From Scalesia atractyloides (lineage: Eukaryota; Streptophyta; Magnoliopsida; Asterales; Asteraceae), in NCBI GenBank assembly GCA_947069175.1, contig CAMTDV010001633.1, positions 60,928,102 through 60,992,101 of the forward strand: a stretch of 64,000 nt of DNA, read 5' to 3'. Shown piece by piece: positions 1-11,939 of this stretch. A program made the position numbers and the translations under genes. Position 1 is the stretch's first letter. The number at the start of each line of letters is the position of its first letter. A model generated the notes under the pieces. It saw only the letters and a program-made list of their open reading frames with translations. It searched no databases and was not told the DNA's origin.

Positions 1-163
1 AAATATTATATGATAAACCAAGTATTAAAAGGACGTGAAGGGAGAGATCCACATGCTTTGTTTTTAAAATGAAATTTTAATTCGTGGATCCAACGTAGTT
101 TGCCCACAAACCCTTCCATATTTAGTAATATTATAAACCAACTGGAACACAACTTTCATCTTA
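1..163. other. AT-rich intergenic DNA
   Basis: No reading frame, RNA gene or repeat recognised. The last three bases, TTA, are the left target duplication of the MITE that follows. Confidence 0.5.
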
Positions 164-502
164 CACCATCTCTAGTCGGGCGTTTTTTGCCCAAAAACAC
201 ATCAAACACGCCCCAACCCTCACCCCTCTCGGCGTGATTGGGCGCTATTTGCCCAAAAAACTCACACCCGCGTGATTTGAAACACGCCAAACACCACCTC
301 CTTTGGCCAATCACATGCATTCTTTCCTATTTTTGCCAAATACCATTTTTTGATGGTTTTTATTTATTTAATTGTTTAACACCTTTTTAAGATAATGCCC
401 CACATCCCCACTACACCCGTTTTAGAAAACGCCCGATTGCCGACTGGGTTTCCACATGGCGCAAAACGCCCAAGTGTTGGGTGTTGACGACTACGCATGG
501 TC
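164..502. mobile_element. PIF/Harbinger-type MITE
   Basis: A 339-bp non-coding element. Its ends are imperfect inverted repeats (CACCATCTCTAGTCG on the left, GACCATGCGTAGTCG read inward from the right; 11 of 15 match) and it is flanked by a TTA duplication at 161-163 and 503-505. TTA target duplications are typical of PIF/Harbinger elements. Inside are further short inverted repeats of the GGGCGTTTTTTGCCC kind near both ends. There is no transposase, so it would be non-autonomous. Family assignment is by inference from the duplication and size. Confidence 0.6.
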
Positions 503-644
503 TTAGACCATCCTAACGTGTGACTACGCGAGAGGGTCAGAGATACCACTCACCTCCCTCTACATTGGCTTGCCTTACTTCTTTCCTCCGTCTCCTCACG
601 TATCTGTAACTCTCTCTCCTTCTTTCACAATATTTCACGGACGA
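503..644. other. Short spacer between two DNA transposons
   Basis: Pyrimidine-rich sequence with no recognised gene. Its last eight bases (637-644, ACGGACGA) are the left target duplication of the next element. Confidence 0.4.
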
Positions 645-1413
645 CAGAGCCGTCTTTAAAAATTCTCAAAAAATGTTGGGCCCGGAGCGAGTAGATAAAA
701 CAGAGACCTATAATATAAAGTCAATAACTCACTTTTGAAAAGAAAAGATAAACATATGTGAAAAAATGAGCCCTAAAATAGAAATAGTTTTAAAAATATA
801 TAAAAAGTTAAATGTATACATTTATAAACAACGGAAACTTTATCTGTTTGATGCACTCGTTATAATAAGTGAAAGAAAAACCTCAAAAATATAGTCGTAA
901 CATGTCCAAAATATGTTCGCTTCACTAGTTTTTGTATAATAAAAAGAAAAAAAAACCATTTAAATAATTATTAAAAATTGTTTAGTTAAATTTTATTTAA
1001 CTTAAATAATAAAGACAACAATAAAACAATATATAACAAATATTACAGTTTTAAATTAGAAAAAAGGAAAATTTAAAAAATTAGCAACGAAAAAACAAAA
1101 GCAAAACAGTATTAAGTCTTCTCCCACAAAAACAATAAAAAGAAACAAATAGAAAAAATAAGATGGGGTAAAAACATAAAATGAAAAAAGAAAACTAAAA
1201 CAACCTAGGGAAGGAGTCGAACCTGCGTATCTGTATATCTCCAACCCTTTTCAATGCGGACATCAAACCAATAAATGCAATTGTTTATCATATTGAAACA
1301 CAATATATATACATACTTAATATAAATATTTTTTTATAAATAAACGTTTTGGGCCTCGGGGAGTTTGGACCTTGGGCAGTCGCCCACCCCGCACTCCCTT
1401 TGGGTCAGGCCTG
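645..1413. mobile_element. hAT-type non-autonomous transposon
   Basis: A 769-bp AT-rich element with ends of the CAGRGCC kind: CAGAGCCGTC on the left and CAGGCCTGAC read inward from the right. The flanking octamers ACGGACGA (637-644) and ACGAACGA (1414-1421) match at 7 of 8 positions, as expected for an aged 8-bp hAT duplication. GC-rich subterminal stretches (GGGCCCGGAGCGAG, GGGCCTCGGGGAG) resemble those of widespread plant hAT-like elements. No transposase is seen. Near 1213-1224, on the minus strand, is an AGGTTCGACTCC B-box like that of a tRNA, so a tRNA-derived segment may lie inside. Confidence 0.6.
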
Positions 1414-2055
1414 ACGAACGACGACGGTACTCATGAGTATATCCCCTCCCTATATCCTCCCAATCGACACCCTCTCTCATCCATGTTAGATGGTTGCTTG
1501 TAACACCCCAAAACTAATTTTGATGAGTAATTAGACATAATAATGAATTATGGACTTGATGTTTGTTTGATAGCGATTATGGACTAAAGGCTCAAAAAGA
1601 AAATAATAAGGAAAGCCAGTCCACAGGACTATGCATGAAACCCTAAAACATTGAACTAACCCCTTCTCTTGTTTTCCCAACATCCCTTACGTTTTCTTAG
1701 AGAGATAGAGACTAGTGAGAGAAAGTCAAGACTTGAGTGGATTAGACCATGATTTTGAGAGGAGATCGAAGTAAGGCATATCCGGAACGTTTCCACATTG
1801 ATATTGAGCTACTTTAATGATAAAAGAGCTGTTTTTGATAAGTTTAGGTTCGAGACGAGTAGATTTGGCGAAATCGGTATGTTCCACGTAAAAAGTTGCC
1901 TGCATTTGACGATTCATGCTTACTAGATGCTAGTTGATGATATTGATGTTTTCCAACGATAAAGTTAGGATCTTAACGTGAAAATCGAGCAGACAAGGTT
2001 GTCGCCACCATGGAAGCTTTAGAGTTCTGAGCAAGGTCGTGGCTAACACTGTTAC
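1414..2055 (+). repeat. Possible old LTR fragment
   Basis: TGTAACACCCC at 1499-1509 looks like the start of a plus-strand gypsy LTR, and purine-rich GAGAGA sequence follows near 1700 as in many LTR leaders. No partner LTR, primer site or coding region supports it, so it stays tentative. Confidence 0.25.
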
Positions 2056-3164
2056 TGTCAGACCTCGAACCGCAACGGATATGGTACGAGGCATGATGAT
2101 TGTCCATAGCTTATGACACTATTATAAGTTTAAATATTTAATGGCATCAAATTTAATTTGTCACACATGATCATAGATTATATTCCACAAAAATCCATAC
2201 AATATTCAAAAAGGTAAATAAATCATAAACAATTCTTTCATATATTTCTAAGGCACATCCTACGTGTCTTTAACTTCAAACCCTCTCAAAGTCATGTACT
2301 TGTATCATGCGTAAAAAAGTTTTTGATCAATATAATGTTGGTGAATATATCTAATTTTTAAATAAAATGTCTTACTTTATTGCATGATTATTTTACATAA
2401 AAGTCATTTAAAATATTTTAACATGCATTTTCATGTGTTGTAAAAATATCCATAATCACCCGAATCACGAGAATCACAGCAACACCACAATCAAAATATA
2501 GTAACAATAGAAACAATGATATCAAAGCCCTTAAGAGTGAATATTCGAAACAATGATAGTGATACCGAGTTGGACACTTCAACCCATGGCTGTGGGGAAC
2601 CGGCCAGCCAGGTGGATCCACGCGAAACATGTAACACAAAGTGAGTAAACATATAGATACACATATATGCAACAATAGATAATAGAAACAATACAAACAA
2701 GAAATAAGAAATTAAAGGCAACGCATAACGACACATTGGCTTGCATGTTGATGATTTAAATAGAAACATAAGAAATAAGACACATGATACACCCCAAAAA
2801 TGTTTAGTGAATAAAAAAGGGAGAGTAATCGATCTACTCACCTCAGTGATGCTCGAGCAAACTAGTATGATGGAACGGAATCAAGATCAATAACTACATT
2901 AAGTTGAATGCCTTGGGTTTGAACATATGTGATCAGACATCAGCTAAAATGAACAAGTGAACGATCCAAATGACAAGCATAATTCAACCTAGACAAACGA
3001 ATGCAACAAATAAAGGGTAAACATTATGCTATACATAGCTAAATGAACGAACATGATAGGTTGGACTCGTTGGGCCTAATGAGCCTCTACAAGGCTATGC
3101 CAAGCCTATAGGCGAGCCTAAGCAAGGCTACACGTCCTAAGGACGTGTCTTTGCAAAGCTAGGT
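2056..3164 (-). repeat. LTR-X fragment, left copy
   Basis: Starts with TGTCAGACCTCG, close to the TGTCACACC end seen on minus-strand gypsy LTRs in this window. From about 2666 to 3164 it aligns in the same orientation with 58709-59176, including a shared ACTCACCTCAGTGATGCTCGAG segment that would read as a GAGGTGAGT donor-like site on the minus strand. It is cut off at 3164 by Gypsy-1. The two copies differ by many substitutions and small indels, so they are old. Confidence 0.5.
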
Positions 3165-3982
3165 TATCACACCCCAACCGATGACGGAAACATCGGGATG
3201 TGGCACTAAGCGACGAGATTGTTCAGAAGATCCATAACAGCTATTTGGCGACAAATATTTAATCAGTTCAAATTCCCATGCATTTAAACAAATATTCAAC
3301 GAAACAATTTTTATGAATTACAATGCCTTAATCACAAATACTATCAAAATTTAAATTAGGCGAGTATCTAGCAGCCTAATCCATTTGCAGCATGGGGGTA
3401 CTCATCAACCTGTCACATACGTTAAAATAAAGTCAGTATAAAATGTAAAGGTGTGCATACAGGTTTGCGTAATAATAGTAAATAAGCGTTTCGCATAATC
3501 CGCATGAACATACCTAAGAGGTGTGAACTATGTTAACAGCATTGATACAAGTAACCAACAAACCACGAGTGCGAGTCACGCGAACAAATGTCCACGTACT
3601 AAAGAGAAAATAAAGCGAAATGTAAGAGTGTGAGCCTTAACAACCCCGGGCCTCCAGGTGGCGGGTTAACCTCTAGCAAGCTATCATGTTAAGGGTGGCA
3701 TACAAGTCATCAAGCAAATAACATACATTTCAGCGATTCACGTATAGTCATGTATGAGCGGGTTGCGTTTTGAAGCGTTTGAGCGATGTGTGTAGTGTTT
3801 TGATATAGAGAACGTATGTAACACCCAAGAGTGCATTAAAGCAAAAAGGGGTCAAGTATATTCACAGTGATTGCTTAAATAGTAAACACCGGTGACCTGG
3901 GGAAAGTGAGAAGAGCGTCGAATTAGCCTGCGCGTCGAAGTGGCTGGAACGATTGAAACGAAGCTTGGTGGGAGAATAGTAA

Positions 3983-4096
3983 TTCGTACGAATTGGGATT
4001 TCGTAAGAATTGGGATTTCGTACGAAATGGCAATTCGTACGAATTAGATTTTCATATGAAATTGCATTTCGTACGAAATGTGCTCTTTCGTACGAA
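3983..4096. promoter_or_regulatory. TTCGTACGAA palindrome cluster downstream of Gypsy-1 TATA
   Basis: Five exact TTCGTACGAA copies at 3983-3992, 4017-4026, 4034-4043, 4068-4077 and 4087-4096, with near-matches between them. Most are embedded in longer palindromes such as AATTCGTACGAATT and ATTTCGTACGAAAT. On the minus strand they lie downstream of the TATA box at 4759-4766. Function unknown. Confidence 0.6.
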
Positions 4097-4758
4097 AAGT
4101 GTGATACAGCCTCTTTTCGTGTCCAAAATCGAGTGTTTTCACGTCGTTCGTCGGGAAAATCGAGTGTCCATCCTTCCAACTTGAGGCCACTGAGCAAACC
4201 AAAAGCTGGGGAGGTCTTTTAGAGCGAGTTAGTCGTTTGTGGAAACTCGGACTGGGCCGCACGAACGCGAAGTGGTTCGTGCGAGCCAGTCCAGTTAGCA
4301 CAAGTGACTGTTCTTGCGTCTTCGTGCTACCGGAACTGAGTTTTCGCCTGAAATGGATGTGATTTCAAATCCATTTCAAACGTGTTTTAACACCGTTTCG
4401 TCCCACTATTTAGTGAACGAAGCATGTGTCTGTTTTTGTGAGAAAATCGAGTTTTAAAACGGTTTTCTTTTATTCACCACTTGGTGAGCTTGAAACATCA
4501 AGGTTTCTAACTTGAAAAAAGGCAAAGCTAACTCAAAATGCTCATTTAAGTGTGAACCTGAATTAAAATCAGAAGTTTTATGGAAAATATGAAGATTTTC
4601 ATAAACAGAGAGCTTTAGATGAAATCAGAGATAAACTCGTTTGAAAATCGTTGTGGATTGCTTGAAAAATGTTGTTCTTGCTTGGAAAATCAGAGAAAAG
4701 CAAGTAGGAGAGAATTCTTGCGAAATGAGCGCCAAAGTGAGGAAGTGCACGAGTGTGG

Positions 4759-4825
4759 TATTTATAGGAGAGGAACATGGAGAGATCTGGGTCCTATTTC
4801 GTACGAAATGGTCATTTCGTGCGAA
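4759..4825 (-). promoter_or_regulatory. Gypsy-1 LTR promoter: TATA box with upstream palindromes
   Basis: TATAAATACC is read on the minus strand at 4757-4766. Directly upstream (higher coordinates) are TTCGTACGAA at 4798-4807 and TTCGTGCGAA at 4816-4825. The 5' LTR has the same layout: TATA at 30897-30904, palindromes at 30947-30992. That the TATA box drives element transcription is inferred from its position. Confidence 0.6.
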
Positions 4826-4910
4826 TTGGTCAGTTTGGTGTGAAATTTTCCCAGTTCGTATGTTAGCTGCTCGTTTGGTGTTTCCGTTTGGACCAGTTAG
4901 TTATGTTAAG

Positions 4911-5311
4911 TGTTGGTGCATAATGTCTATGTCTTAGTCTATTATCGAGTCTGTATTGTATAGAGCTGAATAGGCTAGGTTATGAAGTATTTATGAAGTG
5001 TTGTAGCCAAGTTCACCCATGTGCATGTAATGTATGCATGTTCGGCCGAACTTGCTTATGCAAGTTCGGGCGAACTTGTGTCCTCTATGGCCGAACTTGG
5101 ATGTCTATAAATACCTAGCTTAGATCTCTCATTTGTAACTTTGGCATTTCAGAGGTGAAGCTCTGTCAGTTTGTAACCAGAACGTTTGATCTATAAAACT
5201 GACGTTTAACTGATTAATTCTTGTCTTTTGGTAAACACGACGTAATATTTCCGCTATTATGGACGTTAAATATCAAATTTAGGTTTCTAAGCATCAAGGA
5301 TCGGTCCTACA
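4911..5311 (+). repeat. Copia 5' LTR
   Basis: 401 bp, bounded by TGTTGG and CCTACA. It contains two TTCGNNCGAA palindromes followed by a TATA box at 5106-5113. It is followed after two bases by the primer site. Confidence 0.9.
5041..5113 (+). promoter_or_regulatory. Copia LTR promoter: palindromes then TATA box
   Basis: TTCGGCCGAA at 5041-5050, TTCGGGCGAA at 5065-5074, a half site GGCCGAACTTGG at about 5089-5100, then TATAAATACC starting at 5106. In the 3' LTR the TATA box is intact (22982-22989) but the two full palindromes are mutated. Confidence 0.65.
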
Positions 5312-5313
5312 AG

Positions 5314-5325
5314 TGGTAGCAGAGC
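5314..5325 (+). other. Primer binding site, initiator Met tRNA type
   Basis: TGGTAGCAGAGC two bases after the LTR. It matches the usual plant TGGTATCAGAGC, complementary to initiator Met tRNA, at 11 of 12 positions. Confidence 0.85.
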
Positions 5326-5575
5326 TAGAACAGCCTGATTTGATAGTATCAAGACAAGAACTCTTCTATTTCTACTCCATTCTTTATTTTTTCTTAACTT
5401 TTGAACATAAAATGAAGAATTCATGGTCAAAATCTTTTGAATTTTGAATATATCATGTAAAACACAATAAAGATAAACCCTTGAAAGATTGGAGACCAAA
5501 TTCAACCAAATTCATGTTGAAATTTTGAAAAAATCATGTTTTTGAAAACCCTAAGGATCGAACTTATTGGCCATG

Positions 5576-5941
5576 TTCGGCCGAACTTGCCCTAAAACAT
5601 CACTTTTCAAGTGATTTTTAATAAGTTCGCCCGAACTTAGGTGGTTTTTGAAGAAATTTAAGTCAAGTTCGCTCGAAGTTACTAAAGTTTCACTGATTTT
5701 ACATCAAGTTCGACCGAACTTGTGTAATATCTAAGAGATTTTAAGTAAGTTCGCCCGAACTTACCTAGCATTTCATCAAAGTTCTGTTGATAAGTTTGCT
5801 CGAAGTTTTGTTTGTTTTTTCAAAGATTGTGTAAGTTCGACCCGAAGATAAACAACATTTTTCAAAGTAGATCTAACAAGTTTGACCGAACTTGTTAGAA
5901 AATCAGAGAATTCTTCATTTGTCACTACAAGTTCGACCGAA
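5576..5941. repeat. Quasi-periodic palindrome array in copia leader
   Basis: Exact TTCGNNCGAA copies start at 5576, 5626, 5668, 5709, 5750 and 5932, with decayed copies near 5787, 5830 and 5878. Most sit inside AAGTTCGNNCGAACTT. Start-to-start spacing is 37-54 bp, mostly 41-43. The two central bases vary (GC, CC, CT, AC) while the arms are kept. The array fills the leader between primer site and gag. Confidence 0.7.
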
Positions 5942-6009
5942 CTTGTAGTAGGACTAATCATTTTCAAAGTTTTTGAAAGTTTTTCAGCGTACACATTTCG
6001 TGATTCACA

Positions 6010-7610
6010 ATGGAAGATCAATTAAGAGCTTATATGTCCGGAGCTAGTTCGTCAAACGCTAACGTGATTAATCAAGTCAATCTTGATAACGAAATGGGAA
6101 CGACCGTCAAACCGCCCAAGCTAATGAGCATGGACGAGTACGAAGCATGGAAAGAGAAATTTACCTACTTGGTTCAAGCCATGCACTTTGCTGGCTGGGT
6201 GTCAATTGAAAGATGCTACACTGTTCCGGTAGACGAGCATCATCAAGTTCTTGAGAAGTTACTCGACAGTTCAGAAAGATGAATATATCGCTGAGAAAAA
6301 GATGATCAGTCTCATTCAACAGTCAGTCAAAGAAGATATTCTGATTCTATTACCAGAGTATACTACAGGAAGAGAGCTTTGGTTGTCGTTACAAAAGAAA
6401 TACCAAGGCAGTGCTGAAATGATAAAAGGCAAGAAAGCTCTCATTCTGAAAGAGTTCGATATCTTCAGCATGCTAAAGAATGAGACCATTAAGCAAATGA
6501 TTGAGCGTTTCTGTCATCTCAAAGTGCAAATGCAAAGACACGGTCTTGAGAAGACGGAACAAGAATACATCGACAAACTTGCTGACGCACTACCAGAGGG
6601 TGAATGGTCAACTTATTTGATGGTTAAGAATAGTGATAAGTGGGAATTCTTCAAGTTGTCAACCTTTATCGATAAACTTGAAGGCCACGAAATGGAGCTT
6701 CTGAAGATAGCGAAGTCAAACAACGCTAATGTTGTTCAAGACATCGGTTTGTATTACAAAACTGGAATGCAAGATAACATTTCGAGTCCGAAAATTGGAA
6801 CTGCTTTTAGTGCAAACATGAATGCTTTTCCACAGAATCAGAACCATTCACAGCCTTAGTATGACCAAAGTCCTCTAAGTTCTTACTCGAGCACTGGTTC
6901 AAATTCAACATTTCAAAGTCAAGCAAATCAGAACCAACACCAAAGTTCTGATCTAAATGTTTACAAATGCAATATCGCTGTAAATTTGAACAATGTTGTT
7001 ACAGAACAAGTTGCAAAACAACATATGTCACTTCTGGCTACCGTCTTAGAGTCTTATGAATGTCTTGTTGTCGGTAAAATCGGAAATCCCGAGATAACCG
7101 CAGAAGATTCTGACCAGGTAGACGAGGAAGAGCTCGAACTAATGGACATCTAATGGTCATTAGCTTCGATCATCAGGAGAGTGACAAAGTTCATTGCACT
7201 CACAGGCCGTGACATAGGAAACTCAAGCAACAAATTGGGTTTTGACAAACCCAAAGTCACATGCTTTAAATGTCGACAGAAGGGGCATTTTAAAAGAGAG
7301 TGTAAGAACACCGAAGCAACCGGAAATCAAAGTCCTTTCGGAGGAGGAAATGAATATTACAAAAAGGCACTTCAATATAAACCATTTCCGAAGAAAACCC
7401 AGATTGAAATCCAAGAAAAATCTGACAATAACACTACTGAGAAAGCTATGGGGGCATCCAGTGAAGATGATGGTTTTGATTGGAACTCTTACATTGGGAA
7501 AAAGACCGAAGTTGCTTTGATGGCGGAAATAGTTGAAGATAATTCTGCAAAGGAAGCAGCGGCGGCAGCTGAAGCAGCTTCTATTCAAGAATCAAAAGAC
7601 GAACGTTCGA
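6010..7610 (+). pseudogene. gag: Copia gag, broken
   Basis: Nucleocapsid/capsid polyprotein that would package element RNA. The start at 6010 follows the leader and opens MEDQLRAYMSG. A frameshift near 6260-6285 moves the frame; the helix-rich capsid part (LWLSLQKKY, IERFCHLKVQM, LADALPEGEW) then runs to an in-frame TAG at 6857. The same frame continues to a TAA at 7151 and on to a CCHC zinc knuckle (CFKCRQKGHFKREC) at about 7262-7303, followed by an Ala/Glu-rich stretch. Two stops and one frameshift make it non-functional as read. The fold is typical of copia gag with one knuckle. Confidence 0.8.
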
Positions 7611-10271
7611 GAACTTGGTTATTCTATTCAAGAAACTCGAGAATCTTTATCATCTGCCGGTCAGACGCATTAGAAGTGACAACGACACAGAGTTTAAGAA
7701 TAACAAAATGAAGGAATTCTGCAACGCAAAAGGGATTCTGCACGAGTTTAGTGCTCCCTAAACTCCACAGCAAAACAGAGTAGCTGAACGGAAAAACAGA
7801 ACTTTGATTGAAACTGCGAGAACCATGCTTGCAGATTCTAAACTTCCTATCAGCTTTTGGAGAGAAGCGGTTGCTGCGGCTTGCTACACACTAAACAGGG
7901 TTCTCACTGTCAAACCAACAAAGAAAACATGTTTTGAAATGATAAACCGACGAAAGCCAAATTTGAAGTTCTTAGAACCATTCGGTACGCCATGTACCGT
8001 AATAGACCAAGATGGAAAATTCAGAGCTAAATCACTTGAAGGTTTCTTTGTCGGATATGTGAGTCCGTTGAAAAGAGTATATGTTCCTTCATTGAGAAAG
8101 GTTATTAAAGCACAACACGTGGATGTTTCAACTACACGGATCCTATTCAAAGGAAAGGTGACGCGTGGGTGTTTAACTATCAAGACCTTTGGAAGTCATT
8201 TGACTTGCCCAAAGAAACAACTGACGAAGAAGTTGCAACATTATATTATCTTCACTAGTTTGCGAATCAAGAACAAATTGTTCGACCAATTGTGGTTAAT
8301 CAACCCACGTTGGATCCATCTTCTTCTGGCACAAGTTCAAACAATAGTGGTGTTCCGGCTGAAAATTTTTCTGAAACATTATCAACACCTGCTACTCCTC
8401 CAATGAATGCCTCTACTGAACCAATAAATACAACAACGGAGCCCAGTATGCCTCAAAATCAAAATTCTGATTCAGATGAAGCACCAACATTTGATGCTGA
8501 TGGGGAATCATCTTCTTCAGATGAAGAAGTGGAGTAGATAACAAATCTTCTTAATCAATCTACAGTCCCAAACAACATAAATGAAGCTTCATCAAGCTCT
8601 CCAAACATTGAATTGGTTGTTGATCTCAACATCACGAATCAGCAAAACTCAGTAGATGTTCCAAGTGAAGAATTGTTGCGATCATATTCCTATCTTCCGT
8701 CAACAAATATTATCGGAGAACTTCAAACTGGTGTTAAAACTCGAGGGCAAATTAATAAAGCACTCAGTTGTTTCCACACACGCGTTGCTACAAACCAGAA
8801 CTATTGTTTCTATTCATGTTTCATCTCTCAGATTGAGCCCAAGACAGTTAATGAAGCTTTAGCCGATGAAAACTGGGTACAAGCAATGCAAGAAGAATTA
8901 TTACAGTTTGAGAAGTTGGGTGCGTGGAAGCTTGAAGACCTACTAGAAAATCAGAAAGCAATTGATACAAAAAGGGTCTTTAAGTGTAAACGTAAAGATA
9001 GAGGGGTTATTGTTCGTAACAAAGCTAGGCTTGTTGTCAAGGGATTTCACCAGCAGGAAGGGATAGACTACACAGAAGTCTATGCACCAGTAGCTCGATT
9101 GGAATCTATTCGAATTTTTTCTAGCTTTCGCATCATGGAAAGGATTTAAGGTCAATCAATTGGATGTCAAATCGGCTTTTCTGTATGACAAATTACAGAG
9201 AAGGTGTACGTTGGACAACCACCAGGGTTTGTCGATCCACTTAACAAAAAGAAAGCGTACCGACTGGATAAAGCTCTTTATGGACTACACCAAGCCCCGA
9301 GAGCTTGGTACGAGACGTTATCGCAACATCTCGTCGGAAACGACTTTATCAGAGGAACTGTGGATAGTACTCTTTTCACCAGAGAAGTTGATGGCCATCT
9401 AATTATTGTTCAAATCTACGTTGACGACATCATCTTTGGATCTACAAACGATAGTCTCTGCAAAGAGTTTGAGGGAATCATGAAAAAGAAATTCGAAATG
9501 TCCTCGATGGGCGAAATGAAGTTATTTCTTGGTTTGCAAGTAGATCAGCTTCCGGATGGTATTTTCATTCACCAGACTAAGTATGTTCATGACATCTTGA
9601 AGAAGTTTGGAATGGAAAGCTTGAAGCCTCTATCTACGCCTCTTGCTCTAAATCATGGCATTTGTGTTGACGAGACTAGAGCCAAAGTTGACGAGACGTT
9701 ATACAGATCGATGATTGGATCACTGATGTATATGACGGCATCGCGCCCAGATATTATGTAACCAACCTGCCTATGCGCCAGATATCAGTCAAGCCCGAGG
9801 ATTTTACACATGCAGATTGTGAAGCGTATCTTCAGATATCTGAAAGGATGCCCAAGCACCGGCTTATGGTACCCGAAGAACGACAATTTTGATCTCACAG
9901 GCTATGCTGATTCCGATTTTGGTGTAGATAAGTTGAACTCAAAATCAACTACAGCGGGATGCCAGTTCTTCGGAACAAGAATGGTAACCTGGCAGTGTAA
10001 GAAACAGACTACGGTCGCTCTCTCTACCTGTGAAGCTGAGTATATCTCGGCCTCCAGCTGTTGTTCACAGATTCTGTGGATTCAATAGTAGATGAGAGAC
10101 TATGGTCTGCAATTTCTAGACACTCCGCTGTATGTTGATAACAAGGCAGCCATCGATATAACTAAAAATCCGGTTCATCACTCACGCACAAAACACATTG
10201 AAATTCGTTACCAATTCATCCGTGACTGCTACGAGAAGAAGTTGGTACGAATAGAAAAAAATCAACACTGA
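7611..10271 (+). pseudogene. pol: Copia pol, truncated: part integrase, reverse transcriptase, RNase H
   Basis: Only about 380 bp separate the gag knuckle from the integrase core motif DNDTEFKN (about 7671-7695), so protease and the N-terminal half of integrase are missing. The integrase part shows TPQQNRVAERKNRTLIE with a stop at about 7759, then a frameshift near 8160. A linker with Ser/Asp-rich sequence has a TAG at 8535. Reverse transcriptase begins around 8840 (ARLVVKGFHQQEGIDY), shifts frame twice near 9130-9200, has YVDDIIFGS at about 9418-9444, and meets a TAA at 9759. RNase H (YADSDFG, CEAEYISASSCC, VDNKAAIDITKNPVHHSRTKHIEI) has a TAG at 10086 and ends at TGA 10269-10271. Confidence 0.8.
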
Positions 10272-10486
10272 CGAACAAAAGTCTGATTTTTATATCAAAT
10301 CATTTTCTTTGTCACGATTTAAATACTTGCTGAGAATTAACGGTTGTGAAAAATTTGCTGACAGGTGCGGACGCTGAGGTTGAATACGGATCGACGACGA
10401 GTTCGCGTGATCCACATTGGTTTGTAAATATTTTACTACTTCAGAATTTTGTTAAAAACTAAAATCCAAAAAGATGATTTTGATTT

Positions 10487-10500
10487 TAGGGGGAGAAATG
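10487..10500 (+). other. Internal purine tract after pol
   Basis: AGGGGGAGAAATG about 215 bp after the RNase H stop resembles the purine tract used for plus-strand priming. The real 3' tract is at 22774-22786 beside the LTR. An inner tract after pol is expected if the extra ORF was added beyond the ancestral element end; that history is inference. Confidence 0.5.
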
Positions 10501-11939
10501 TTAAGGAAAATACAAAAACATTCGAAAAAAATCCAAAAACATATGAAAATTCAAAATGTACAAAAACATTGAAAAAGACAAAAAGAATTCAGTGTCATAA
10601 AAGGAAATGATAGTACATCAGTGGACTATCACAGTATTCTAAAGAATTGTAAAGTTTTAAAAGTGATAAACGAGTTTTACTGTGGATGTGTCAATAGGCT
10701 TAACACGTTCAGCAAAATTGTTTTCGAGATATAAGCTAAATTTTACAACTGCTTAATCTTGTGGATTAACACATCTTGGATATATGGACTTAGTACTACG
10801 AAATTTCGTTTGAAAGATTGCCAGATTCTGAGATACGAGGTCTTTATAGATAGTTGATATCTGGGGTATTATACAAGTTCTTCTGATTTGCGGAAGCAAT
10901 GGCCTAGAACTTCTATAATACTTTTGCTTTAAACCCCCAAATTGCATGCAATATTGAAAAGTATAGAAAGATATAATCATATGCAATGCTAAAAGGTTTC
11001 CTTAAGTGGAACACACCTTAAAGACGAGCCTTCATCTCTTTGTCTGTACGGTAGTACTAACCTGAGCTCTCAAGGTCTCGCACAACCCAGATACAAATAT
11101 CAATTACGCTATATTCACCTGTAAGATGAAATCTAGGGAATCTGGATACGGGAGTAATTCAAGAAGTGGGAACCACAGATAAGTCAAGTTTCATGAATTC
11201 TATCTTAACATATCTTGAAACAGTTGAAAAATGTGGTAAAGCTTAAGTGGACAAACATGTCGACAATCAAGGTAAACGAGTTTAGAATTTAAAGTCATCT
11301 AAAGGTCAACGGTACTGGTGATATGTTTTAATCAACTGATATGATCCTTAAACATGAATTCACAAAAATATGTCTGTAAATATGTGTGTGCATAGTTTAA
11401 ATTGCTTATTTCATTGTATTTCAGCTTTACAGATTAAAATCAAAAAGATTTTCGGTGTGTTTTAGCATAAACTTACAAAAATACAAAAAGATTTTATTTC
11501 TACATTGTTTTCAGCAAACCAATGTTGGAGAACGGATATTCGAAGTCTGGTAAGATGCTAGAACTGGTGGGAATCTCTTTGACAACGGGCTGGGAGCTAA
11601 TCTGTTAATCTGAAAAGATAAAACGATGAAAAGTTCATTAATTTGAAACTTTGTTTTTGAAAATATCAACAGTTTGTTCGTAACAGGTCAAACCGGGGTC
11701 ATTAACTTGGACTCGGCAGACAAATCGGTTAACCAAGGTCATTAGCTTGGACTTGGTTAACTGAGTGGATTTTCATAACTGGTAAAAAGTTGGAAAGTTC
11801 AAGGTTAAAAATGAAAATTTGAAAAAGTTAAAATTTGTTGGTTTGGCAAGTTCGGCCTAACTTGCTAAACAATTCAATGTTTAACAATCAGCAAGTTCAA
11901 CCGAACTTGTAGATGGCTGATTGTTGTTTTTATAATAAG
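10501..11939 (+). other. Non-coding spacer between copia pol and extra ORF
   Basis: About 1.4 kb of AT-rich DNA without a believable frame. Two direct repeats of the GGTCATTARCTTGGACTYGG type lie at about 11696 and 11735. Decayed palindromes (TTCGGCCTAA, TTCAACCGAA) appear from about 11850 on, leading into the candidate promoter. Confidence 0.5.

Larger units (their letters stand above)
3165..4910 (-). repeat. Gypsy-1 3' LTR, part distal to the copia insertion
   Basis: Aligns with 29586-31082 of the 5' LTR, which lacks a block of roughly 320 bp corresponding to about 4055-4370 here. It carries TTCGTACGAA palindromes at 3983, 4017, 4034, 4068 and 4087 and a promoter at 4759-4825. The last five bases (TTAAG) are the copia target duplication. 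Confidence 0.85.

Noticed and set aside
5041..5113. Heat shock elements
   Set aside because: TTC and GAA are four bases apart in TTCGNNCGAA; heat shock elements need two-base spacing in repeats of GAA/TTC.
5576..5941. CRISPR-like array
   Set aside because: Repeats are palindromes of 10-16 bp with degenerate copies, uneven spacing, no cas genes, and a plant nuclear setting.
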